From Acephala macrosclerotiorum (Eukaryota; Ascomycota; Leotiomycetes; Helotiales; Mollisiaceae), in the NCBI GenBank assembly GCA_014904845.1, contig MU119257.1, positions 212,215 through 276,214 of the forward strand: a DNA stretch of 64,000 nucleotides, given 5' to 3'. Of the stretch, positions 46,325-55,835 are shown one piece after another; position 1 is the stretch's first letter; every line of letters begins with the position of its first letter. The position numbers were made by a program, and so were the translations under genes. A model generated the notes under the pieces. It made no database searches. It was not told the origin of the DNA and saw only the letters and a list, made by a program, of their open reading frames with translations.

Positions 46325-47539
46325 TGTGGTGGCCTGAGGTGGAGGTGAGAAAGTGCTCCTCAATTTTCCGTCGAAGAAAATTGCACACCCCTCGTTTGGC
46401 CTGTAGGGAGAATCGAATAGGAACAGGATAAGCCGGGACGATGTTTGGGCCGGATGTCCTCCACTTTCAAGGACAGGTTTGCATAGCATCGACTTCGGAT
46501 CTGATAAGCAGTCGGCTGGGCGGGCTGGCGTCGGAGCTCTGAAAGCTGCGAAGACCAGCGTTGACAGCAAGTTCTATTTCCATTTCCATTTCCGGTCCCA
46601 GTCCCAGTCCCAGTCAGTTCCAGCAGCGCGGAAGGGCAGGGCAGGCTCAGCCTTGTTTGGCCTTACTTTTTCTGGGCGTTCTAAACTGCTCTGGGACACT
46701 TGAGTGTGGGCGGCCGTGCCTTTTCAGGGGGTTTGATTTGCAGACTCGATGCGGAGCCGACGCGGGACGCGATCCATCCTTCCCGTTGGCTCGTTTGAAC
46801 TGGTCGCTCGAAAATTGATGGTTCCCACTCCGTGTTCACTCCGTGTTTTTCTCGCGTGATGACTGTTCACCACCCGCGATATTCTCTACGCTTCCAGGCA
46901 CACTCGACCACGACTCCTCCTTGACGCACACGACTACCATTGCTCCTCCTCTCATTCCCTCATTCCTTCAGACCGTTCTTTCGTCCTCCGACTGTTCTTC
47001 GCCATACGTGCAGCTGACCTCTGCATTGCCCCGTTGCTGCTCTAGTGGTCCTAATTGACCTGCAGCCTTAATATTGTCGACATTGCATGTGAATTCTCCA
47101 ATAGCATCCGAATTCCACTCGTCATCGACACCTCTCTAGCGCAGAGGACACGAGGTATTACTCTTCCTCCTGGCACCTACTCGGGCTTTAACTCTTCTCC
47201 AGACCTCAGGCTCTGCCTTTTCAACTACAGCGCCACCTCCGAAAGCTTCTGCAGCCAGAAAGACAAACTTCAGTCGAGTCAACTCGACTTTAACCCAACC
47301 TTACAATCACCACTCAATTCGATCAGCGCGTTTGTTTGACGGCCTTGCTGTCAAATGAACCTGCACCAGCTACCTTCTTGAGATCCTAAGTAAGTGCGCG
47401 CGCCCCTTATCAACAAAGGGAAACCCTCACTTCTGAGGACATTCCCTTACTCCTGGAAAAAAAATTTCCAGGCCAGCGAAGCTGACAGCTACCCTTGCAG
47501 TCTCCTCTCCCTTCCATGAGAGGTCCCTCCATCCACTAA
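46325..47539. promoter_or_regulatory. Divergent promoter region between ERG8 and the PPR gene
   Basis: No gene supported. Pyrimidine-rich stretches lie from 46890 to 47530 and probably include a long 5' leader of the PPR gene. A GT at 47391 (GTAAGT) and an AG near 47472 could bound an intron in that leader. Confidence 0.4.
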
Positions 47540-50500
47540 ATGCCCATTTACTCCAACATCGCCTCGACTCTTGCACGTCAGGGTCCGAAAACTTTCACAC
47601 ACGGTTACGCGCAATCCCTCGTTGCTGCCACTCATCCCCAAGTTTACGCGTCGAGCAACAGACCTGGATTCGGTCTTCATCGACGAGCTAGCAAAGTTGG
47701 ACATTATCCCAGCTACCATTTTCAAAATGCTTTTCACAGCAGCGCCCAGTCTGCGAGCACTGTCACTCAAGTGCGCCCGACTGAGAAGAATGACACAGGT
47801 TTAGAGGCGTACTTTGAAGCATGGAAGCAGCAACACGCGGCTGGTGAGCCAGAGAAGGAATGGACACAATTTCAGTTTGCAAAGCGCATCGAGTGGAAAC
47901 CCTTAATTGAGGTTGACGCCGAAGGCCAGAGCAATATTCAATCTTCCGAAGCCGCCGCCAAATCCTCTCTTAACAGGGCATACAGTACGAGCGCGGTAGA
48001 CGATATCAGGAAGGCAGAGATCAGTTCTGAAGAACAGGCGGCTCTTGCTCAGATTGATGCGGCTATCAATAAGGAGATTCAGTCACGGAATGACAGGGCA
48101 GTCTTTGAGGCAGAATTGAGCGTTGTTGCGGCTCGCGTGCCAACGCCTCCCGCCCGCACCCAGTCCCCTGCGCTCTCATCCACAGAGACTGGCTTCTCTG
48201 TGACTACACCTGCTACCTCTGTTAGCACAGCTTCCGAGATCCAATCGCAAAGCTATGCCGAGCATCTCACTAAACTCTCTGAGGGTGGTCGATATGCCGA
48301 GATTCCAGCTGTGTTCGAGGCCATGTTGGTCGCGGGCATCCAACCAACAGCACCCGCTTATAATGCTTTGTTGGATGCGGCCATTCATCTCCCGTCTGAA
48401 CAGATCCAGGTCGTTCCAAAGGCCCTAGATGTCTACTCTGACATGTTGCGAAGAAAGGTTTTGCCAAACACCGCCACTTACGACACCTTGTTGAATCTGA
48501 TTTCTTCGAGAACTCTCGAAGTTTCGACTCAAAAGCAATTGTTGGAGGAAAAGCGAGCCCGATTTGGTGGTATGGAAGAGGCTGGCAAATTTATGTTCAC
48601 CTCAAACGAGTACGAATTCGCCATCCTTGCCGAAGCAGACCATCTCGATCTTGCGATCAGGATGTTTGATGCATCGATCACAATTCGAAAGGACCGATCG
48701 TATCCACCCGAAACGTACCATCGACTGATTTCGGCCTGTTCCGAGACTGGCAGAATCCCTGAGATGATTCGCATATATGAGCACATGGAGAACAACAGCA
48801 TTGTTCCTTTGTCGTCCACCTTCCCACCAATGATGCACGGCTTCACCCAGGTTGGCAACTTGCACAATGTTGTTGAGTGTTACGACGAGTACAAACAAAT
48901 GGCTATCCAGCATGATCAAGGCAAGATCGAACTTCACGACAGACAGGATGGCAGAATCTACGCTGCTGTGATCAAGGCTTATGTCAAGACTGGTAGGACT
49001 AGCGGTGCCATCAAGTTCTACGAAAGGATCCTCGCGGCCAACCCATCGGAAATAGCATCTGTCATGGACGTGATTATCAAAGATGGATTCGTTCAAGGTC
49101 ATCTGGATCGTGGTGAGCTATCAGAGGCTCTCAATTACGCCGAGGGTCTTGGAAGCTCCTCGAAGATCGTCACGATGAGCCGAATCGCAATTCAAGCAGC
49201 TGATAACGGCAACAAGTCTACCGCCGTTGCAGCCTTTGCCCATATCCCTGCCACGTTCGAGGAGATGGCCGGTCCTGCCATGGCAATGTTGGCGCTCAGC
49301 GTCCGAGAGGGTGATGTTCCAGCAGCTCAACGATACTGGCATATTCTTTCAGCACCCGAGATGCAGGTGTCAGGGTCCTACATTGAACCTACTGCCATGT
49401 ACGCCGTTGCGATGATTGGTTCTGGACAGGTCATTGACGGTCTGAACCAATCCGAGCGGATGTTTGAACGCATCCGACTCAGCGCCATTGATCCGAACTC
49501 TCACCTCCATGATGAGATTGATGAAGGAATTGAGTTCGTCAATCGATTTATGGCAGCCCGCTGTATCACCGATCCTCGTGGCATGGTTCCTGTGACTCCA
49601 GTCTTGCAGCACAGCTTCACCCCGGCACCATACCATCCTGCACCAACATACGAGGATACCTTCGACCCATATGCTGCCTCGACCGATTTCAAGGGATCTA
49701 CTCTCATTGCCGATGAACTCGAGAAAGGTACTAATGCACGTGCCAAGGCGTCTCGTTTGAATGAAGCTCTTGGTAGATTCCGCAACATGCGTCGTGCTGG
49801 TCGTCACCCACGTTATATTACCTATGCCAAGCTCATCTCCGCCGCCGCCAGAGAGGAGCGCATGAACCTGGTTCACGATATTCTTGGCATGGCTAGAACG
49901 GACATCCCATTGCTTCCACAGTACTCGGTTGTTCGTTATGGATGGGTTTCGATTCTGGATGCCATGGTTGGTGCTTGCCTCACCCTCGGAAACCGCAAGT
50001 TGGCTGCCCAGTACCATCAAGAGCTTCTCGATATGAGAGCTGCCCCAACTGCCAACACTTTTGGTCTATACATCACCACCCTGAAGGAGTCGACCAAGAC
50101 CTTCGATGAAGCCACCGAGGCTGTCAAGATCTTCCATCGTGCTAAGACTGAGGGTGTTGAACCTTCATCTTTCTTATACAACGCTCTCATCGGCAAACTC
50201 GGAAAGGCCCGTCGTATCGATGACTGCCTCTTCTACTTCGCTGAGATGCGAGCTCTTGGTATCCGTCCTACTAGCGTCACATACGGTACTATCGTCAATG
50301 CTCTCTGCCGTGTCAGTGATGAGAAGTTTGCCGAAGAGTTGTTCGAGGAGATGGAGTCGATGCCCAACTACAAGGCTCGACCTGCACCATACAACAGCTT
50401 GATGCAATTCTTCTTGACTACGAAGCGTGACAAGAGCAAGGTCTTGGCTTACTATGAACGTATGAAAAGCAAGGGCATAGAACCAACAAACCACACCTAC

Positions 50501-51076
50501 AAGCTTCTTGTTGATACGCACGCTACTTTAGAACCTGTCAACATGCCTGCTGCTGAAGCCGTTCTCGATGTCATCCGCAGCACCGGTCAAAGCCCCGAAG
50601 CTGTTCACTACTCGTCTTTGATTCACGCCAAGGGTTGTGTTCTCCATGACATGGAGGGTGCCCGAGCCGTCTTCGACTCCGTCATGGCTGATCGTTCAAT
50701 CCGACCTCAAGCATGCCTTTACCAAGCTCTCTTTGAGTCTATGGTTGCCAACCACCGCGTCGTTGATACCGAACCCGTTCTCCTTGATATGGCTACCCGT
50801 GGCGTTGACATGACACCATACATTGCTAACACTCTCATCCACGGCTGGGCTAACGAGATGAACATCGACAAGAGCAAGTCAATCTTCGCCCGCGTCGGCC
50901 GCGAGAGAAGAGAACCAAGCACCTACGAAGCCATGACCCGCGCCTACCTTGCCGTTGAGGACCGCGCCAGCGCCAAGGCTGTCGTCCAAGAGATGCTCTC
51001 CAGAGGCTACCCTGGTGCCGTTTCCAACAAAATTCTCGAACTACTCGGAGGTGGCAACGCTGAGAACGCCGTCTAG
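47540..51076 (+). CDS. Large mitochondrial PPR protein, Cya5-like
   Basis: An uninterrupted 1178-aa ORF. The N-terminus is rich in Ser, Arg and His with few acids for the first ~75 residues (MPIYSNIASTLARQG..., HRRASKVGHYPSYHF), as in mitochondrial presequences. The body carries many 35-residue PPR units, for example GIQPTAPAYNALLDAAI, KVLPNTATYDTLLNLI, GIRPTSVTYGTIVNALC and GIEPTNHTYKLLVDTHA. PPR proteins bind organellar RNA. Fungal proteins of this length and layout are often annotated as Cya5-type regulators needed for cox1 expression, so that is my best guess. It might instead serve another mitochondrial transcript. Confidence 0.85.
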   Translation: MPIYSNIASTLARQGPKTFTHGYAQSLVAATHPQVYASSNRPGFGLHRRASKVGHYPSYHFQNAFHSSAQSASTVTQVRPTEKNDTGLEAYFEAWKQQHAAGEPEKEWTQFQFAKRIEWKPLIEVDAEGQSNIQSSEAAAKSSLNRAYSTSAVDDIRKAEISSEEQAALAQIDAAINKEIQSRNDRAVFEAELSVVAARVPTPPARTQSPALSSTETGFSVTTPATSVSTASEIQSQSYAEHLTKLSEGGRYAEIPAVFEAMLVAGIQPTAPAYNALLDAAIHLPSEQIQVVPKALDVYSDMLRRKVLPNTATYDTLLNLISSRTLEVSTQKQLLEEKRARFGGMEEAGKFMFTSNEYEFAILAEADHLDLAIRMFDASITIRKDRSYPPETYHRLISACSETGRIPEMIRIYEHMENNSIVPLSSTFPPMMHGFTQVGNLHNVVECYDEYKQMAIQHDQGKIELHDRQDGRIYAAVIKAYVKTGRTSGAIKFYERILAANPSEIASVMDVIIKDGFVQGHLDRGELSEALNYAEGLGSSSKIVTMSRIAIQAADNGNKSTAVAAFAHIPATFEEMAGPAMAMLALSVREGDVPAAQRYWHILSAPEMQVSGSYIEPTAMYAVAMIGSGQVIDGLNQSERMFERIRLSAIDPNSHLHDEIDEGIEFVNRFMAARCITDPRGMVPVTPVLQHSFTPAPYHPAPTYEDTFDPYAASTDFKGSTLIADELEKGTNARAKASRLNEALGRFRNMRRAGRHPRYITYAKLISAAAREERMNLVHDILGMARTDIPLLPQYSVVRYGWVSILDAMVGACLTLGNRKLAAQYHQELLDMRAAPTANTFGLYITTLKESTKTFDEATEAVKIFHRAKTEGVEPSSFLYNALIGKLGKARRIDDCLFYFAEMRALGIRPTSVTYGTIVNALCRVSDEKFAEELFEEMESMPNYKARPAPYNSLMQFFLTTKRDKSKVLAYYERMKSKGIEPTNHTYKLLVDTHATLEPVNMPAAEAVLDVIRSTGQSPEAVHYSSLIHAKGCVLHDMEGARAVFDSVMADRSIRPQACLYQALFESMVANHRVVDTEPVLLDMATRGVDMTPYIANTLIHGWANEMNIDKSKSIFARVGRERREPSTYEAMTRAYLAVEDRASAKAVVQEMLSRGYPGAVSNKILELLGGGNAENAV

Positions 51077-51932
51077 ATTTTCAACTTAGACCTCCGATTC
51101 TCGCTTGCCGCTTTCCATCTTTCTCTTGTCTATATTACATCAAGTCTACTCGACGAGCTGTTTATAGATGACTACATTGTTCTACAAATATTTCCTTTGT
51201 CAGTAATGATACCCGTGCCTTTGCACATATTTGCGAAAAAGACTGGGTATCAGGGGTCGTGCGATCTGGTTGAACCTAATGAAAGCTCTTTTCCTTTGTC
51301 AGTTGAAAACAAAATCTTGCTCTGTTGTTTACACCAACATTGAGCCGAGGCGTTTAGTGGGTGTCGTTTTTAAAGCGGAGGGGTAAGTGTGGGTAACTTG
51401 CATGGTGTAACGGATGGTTGAATGGGTGTACATGGGGCGCAAGTGGGCTAAAAAGAACAATCTCAACTCTAGAATTCTGGTCATGGTTGGGCGTATCATG
51501 GGATGGATGATATAGCCTGCGGCTGGAGAATCAAACGTGTAATATTATGAATAAATATCAGCCTAGAGGCTTGGTATAAACAATTTCGTCTGTATGTGCA
51601 GCCGTGACTTTAATTTTCACTCTTTTAAAAACTCTGGATGGTGCTCCGTGAAAGGAGTTTAAACCAGTATCCACCGTCCTTGATGCTCAGTCTGACATTT
51701 CGTCTCGTCATCGAAAGTCCTATTGCATCTTGAACTCAGTCCTCAAATTCACCGAGATCATTCTCCGTCCTAGCACCAACACCACTGACGTCAATATTTG
51801 CTCCCCAACTCCACCTCTATATAACTCCCCAAGCCACCATACTGCAAATTAAAAACGCCACGACTCCATCCTCCCTCGTTGCCCTCATGCCACGTGCAAC
51901 TCTTGCTCGTCGTCCTCCCCGACAGCGCCCCG
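51077..51932. other. Intergenic, no supported gene
   Basis: 3' region of the PPR gene and of the convergent gene at 51933. Only very short ORFs. No recognised element. Confidence 0.5.
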
Positions 51933-52307
51933 CTATTGTCCACCACCAAGACTATGCCTCACTTTCCGTCTCTTCTTCTCCTTCCCACAGCCTCGACGAC
52001 TAGCTAGTTCAGCCTCCCAAAGCACATCCTCATAATACGGGTACCCAACCCTCAACGGCCTAGCTTTGACGTCGTAATCTCGTCCCCGAGTGTTGAGTGT
52101 GAATTCAGAATCCTCGGATGTTGGTGATAGAGATGGGGACAGAGTGTATGATGTTGGTGTTGTTGGTGAGGAGGAAGATGATGAGCGTGAAGACCATGAT
52201 TTGATTCGCCGCGTCGGCGGCTTTTCGAATGTTGATGAGGAGGACTTTCGTGATGTTGAGGGTCGGGAGGAGGACGGAGAGGAGTGGGTGGAGTGCGAGG
52301 CTCCCAT
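51933..52307 (-). CDS. Small Ser-rich protein with N-myristoylation motif
   Basis: From the Met at 52307 the frame encodes 124 aa beginning MGASHSTH, which fits the Met-Gly-x-x-x-Ser consensus for N-myristoylation. A Ser/Pro/Thr-rich part follows, then a conserved-looking core (NTRGRDYDVKARPLRVGYPY, YEDVLWEAELASRRG) and a basic end (KEKKRRKVRHS). The same frame is open upstream to 52736, but that part reads like leader. Membrane anchoring is inferred. I recognise no named family. Confidence 0.6.
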   Translation of the reverse strand: MGASHSTHSSPSSSRPSTSRKSSSSTFEKPPTRRIKSWSSRSSSSSSPTTPTSYTLSPSLSPTSEDSEFTLNTRGRDYDVKARPLRVGYPYYEDVLWEAELASRRGCGKEKKRRKVRHSLGGGQ

Positions 52308-54393
52308 TTCGATAGAGTTAGGTCCGACAAGAGGTTGATATGAAAGTCGGAATATAGAAAACGGTATGAGAGGTGGTGGGTAAGTCCTGACTTGACCTGG
52401 ACCTCGTTTTCCGTATCGAAGTTGGATGTAAAGCGAGAAGAAGTGAAGTGGTAAAAGATGCCGAAAAGTGAGGAAGAAACGTAGGTTAGGATGAAAGCAA
52501 GTGACAAGAAAGAAATGTAGGCAGAATGCCTTTCTCTCTGTCTCTCGTCTTCGATTTGTCGACTCGGACTCGGGTGTCCAATAACGAATCTCACACCCTT
52601 CTTCTGCCTTGCTCTCTGCCCTTATGTCCGTTCTTGCTTCCCAGCTCAAGCCCAGGCGTCTGACAGCGGTATGTATATGACTGGCTCCTTGTACGCTTGA
52701 CCGACTGACAACAGCTGTGTGGATCCAGAAGAGCAAACGGGAAACTGACTCTTATCACATCCCAAATGCAGGCAGAAACAACTCAAATCACACCGACCCA
52801 AAGAAAAATTAAAATGCTTACTGTCCCCATTATATCATAGGGCATGTTAATAAGAGTACCGCTGTGCCGTGATTCGGTGTTCTTGGTATCGTGGCTCATC
52901 CTCTGATCATCGATCGGCCGCCGAATGAGCCGAACCACATCTCATCCTACCATACCCGGCGATTTTGTATCGCAGCCTGATTGCTGGAAAGCCGCCATCC
53001 AGGTAATTGGTGAGTTCGAGAGAGGAATTTTTGAGGGGTCTTTATGATGTGGTTAGTGATCATTTGGGTTGGTGGTTTGGATCGTTAGTAAGCAGGGCTA
53101 GTAAGATGATTTGGTCGTACAATAAGATCCAGGAAGCTGAGTACTGTGTAACTGGACGCCGGCACGAGAGACGGAAACAGTTAGATGGGGTCGGCTTAAG
53201 GTTCGTGATAAAGGTAGATTTGTTTTCTGCTCATATTATGGCAGTTGTTACCGTTCGGAATTGTTGTTCCTGATTCCGCTACTCATTTGAACTTGAGATG
53301 AAGGCTCCTCGACCGCGCCGAGTGGCGACTTCCTAGGACAGCCACACAATGACGGACATTTGAAGGATGTGTAAAATGATATGTTTCCAGTCGCAACATA
53401 TTCGGCGTTCAAAAGCTTCAACTCCAAGAGCATCGAAATATATAGCAACAACAAATAAAAAACGAGACTCATATAGAGCTCATCGCTGCTGGCACAAATA
53501 CCCATTCATCTAATTTTTCTAAATTTCTGCTTCTGATTCTGCTTTCATCATACCTTTATAGAAGCTTTCGAACTCAATGCTGCTTCTCCTTGCCGCTTCC
53601 CACTCTATCAGTGCGTTTCCGTTTTCTGTTCCATTCTGCAGCTGAATCTCCCATCCTCCCACATGCATTCATTAGATCCCTCCCCTTACTCATCCCAGCG
53701 TTTTCTTTAGCTCCTTCCCTTTGAAGCGGAAACACCCATCTTCCTACCGTGACCTATCACCCGTTTCACAGGTGCTGAATCTCCGATTTTCAGAGATTAG
53801 AGTGCAGCGCAGATCTCGGCAGAATAGAAGAGATGTATGAAGATAAAGTTCTTCTAGCGGGAGTTGTGTGGCTGAGGAGAGCAGGAAGAAGGCTTATTGA
53901 GAAGGTTGCAGTTGTTTCGCGTAGTTAGGGGTTGCTGAGTGTGATGGGTACAGCAGTGATGATGTCGGTGTGCATATGGGAGAAGGTCTGATTGAATCGA
54001 GAAGATTGCTGGTTTGGGAGATGGTGTCCGCGGGTAGGTTTGAAGGAGATGTGGAATGGGCATTTTGTGAAAGTGTTTGATGGCACGGTCAGGTAAATGT
54101 AGCCTTGGTAGCCCTCCTTGTGACAGATAATGGATTGGCAAATAAGCAACGATTGTCAAGTAAATAAAGGGACTATCAACTCATTCTAGTTTTATTACAT
54201 TATTGGTCAAGCGACGGATATAGTTAAAACTTAGAAGACATTGAGCATATACCAATGGTCCTAGCATGATGCAACCATTCGAATCTGGTCGAGTGGGGTA
54301 GAAGATCGTGGTATCTACCTTGAAGAAATGTGTCGAGCTTTCGGCTGACGACGTATGTACTGTACTTGTATCTAGAAAAGACTATGTACAAAA
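52308..54393. other. Long intergenic stretch without a supported gene
   Basis: It starts with the upstream region of the 52307 gene. Other ORFs are below 105 codons and without domains (for example 53007-53273 and 54159-53854). CT-rich patches occur at 53570-53780. Confidence 0.45.
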
Positions 54394-55542
54394 TTAGCTC
54401 GGTACAGCTTTGAGGATAATGTTGTCGATCAGCCTAACAGGTGGGCCACCTGCCAGACCTAAGTCTTCTCCAGACTGTGGAGACTCGACAGGCAACATCT
54501 TCACAGCCCCACTGAGAATTGCTCCCTTCGTATTGTCGACTTCGTCAACCTCCTGCATTGTCTCCGGATTTGCAAGAGACACGTAGTCCATCTCGAATTT
54601 TACTCTTTCCTCAGGCTTCAATTGCTGTTGTTCCATCAACAGTAACTTCGCCAATTCGTTTGCAGGTCCCAAGAGTTCATCTCTCGACCGCTTGCCTCGT
54701 ACATATGCTGTCTCGGCTGTTCTCAAAACCTTTGAGAGTACCGTCGCAATATTCCTTCGTCTCGTGCCAAGATACACATTCCTCGAACTGAAGGCCAAAC
54801 CATCTGGCTCTCTCTTTGTCTCTCCGACTACGACTTGTGTATCCATGCAAAAGTCCTTGACCATTCTCTTGATGACTACTGTCTGCTGAACATCTTTCTG
54901 CCCAAAATACACCTTTTCTGGCGTAACAATATTGAAAAGCTTCATGCAGACAGTAGCCACCCCTCTGAAAAATGTAGGTCTGCTAGCACCCTCCAGCACC
55001 TCTCCCACAGGAGTAATTGTGACGAAGCTTCCCTTGCCATGGATTTCTTGGCTTGGTCGTCCACTAGGATACATCTCGTCCGTAGTCGGCGCGAAGACGG
55101 CAGCAATCTTTCCCAGATTCCCGCCACCAGCTGCAAGCTCTCTGTCGAGGTCCCTCAACATCTCCACATCCCTCTCCCATGTCTTGGGATAGCTGTCTAG
55201 ATCTTCGTGTACGCCGAATTGGGTCGGATTGACGTATATGCTGACAATCACAGACGAGTTCTCCTTAGCTGCCATGCGGATGAGTGAGAGATGGCCCTTG
55301 TGAAGAGCTCCCATGGTAGGAACAAGACCAATGGAGCGGTAGTCGAGGAGTTGCTTACGGCGCCATTGGCGGAGAGCGGTAATCTTGCGGAAGACTTTTA
55401 TGCTTGTATTTGGTATGGTACCGTCTCTGCTTCGAGCTTGCAGAGCTTGGGAGGTGGACAGTGGTCGGGCGTTGTTGAAGAGCTTCGGGGAGCTTAGCTT
55501 GGAGCTCTTGACGAGCGAGGTTTTGCTGAAGCTGAAGAACAT
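54394..55542 (-). CDS. PAN6: Pantothenate synthetase (pantoate-beta-alanine ligase)
   Basis: Joins pantoate and beta-alanine with ATP to make pantothenate for coenzyme A. A single-exon 382-aa protein. The enzyme core begins after about 45 residues: GLVPTMGALHKGHLSLI (HIGH-like ATP site), SIYVNPTQFGVHEDLDSYP, PTFFRGVATVCMKLFNIV, KVYFGQKDVQQTVVIKRM, and DGLAFSSRNVYL with the KMSKS-like SSRN. The N-terminal extension (MFFSFSKTSLVKSSKL..., NNARPLSTSQALQARS) looks like a mitochondrial presequence. The C-terminus has an insert before RLIDNIIL. Confidence 0.95.
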   Translation of the reverse strand: MFFSFSKTSLVKSSKLSSPKLFNNARPLSTSQALQARSRDGTIPNTSIKVFRKITALRQWRRKQLLDYRSIGLVPTMGALHKGHLSLIRMAAKENSSVIVSIYVNPTQFGVHEDLDSYPKTWERDVEMLRDLDRELAAGGGNLGKIAAVFAPTTDEMYPSGRPSQEIHGKGSFVTITPVGEVLEGASRPTFFRGVATVCMKLFNIVTPEKVYFGQKDVQQTVVIKRMVKDFCMDTQVVVGETKREPDGLAFSSRNVYLGTRRRNIATVLSKVLRTAETAYVRGKRSRDELLGPANELAKLLLMEQQQLKPEERVKFEMDYVSLANPETMQEVDEVDNTKGAILSGAVKMLPVESPQSGEDLGLAGGPPVRLIDNIILKAVPS

Positions 55543-55835
55543 GGTGTCAATTGGATGGAATCAGAGATAATATAGTATTGAGAAGAGTAAAAGGATCCCT
55601 TTCAGGGTCCATGCTGAAGGCAACTATCAAACTGGGCCATGCTGGTATTTACAGCGAAGTTCAAGTCCTGCTGAAGTTCTGACATAAAGATCTGCTAAGT
55701 CCAAATGCGGCAAGGTTTTGGCGCGGGGATCATTATTGATCCGGACGGCTATCTAATCGATAAAAGTGTTCAGCCAAAAAAAAAAATCTTGCGGCTTGAC
55801 CAGCAAGCACACTTTACGACACGCGAGCAGCCAAA

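Noticed and set aside
46600..46625. Short repeat of TCCCAG/TTTCCA units
   Set aside because: Only a few hexamer copies in the ERG8/PPR spacer; looks like simple sequence without further structure.
49370..50020. 216-codon minus-strand ORF
   Set aside because: Antisense shadow of the PPR gene.
52052..52594. 180-codon minus-strand ORF with His/Pro-rich product
   Set aside because: Overlaps the 51933-52307 gene in another frame; low-complexity composition indicates a shadow.
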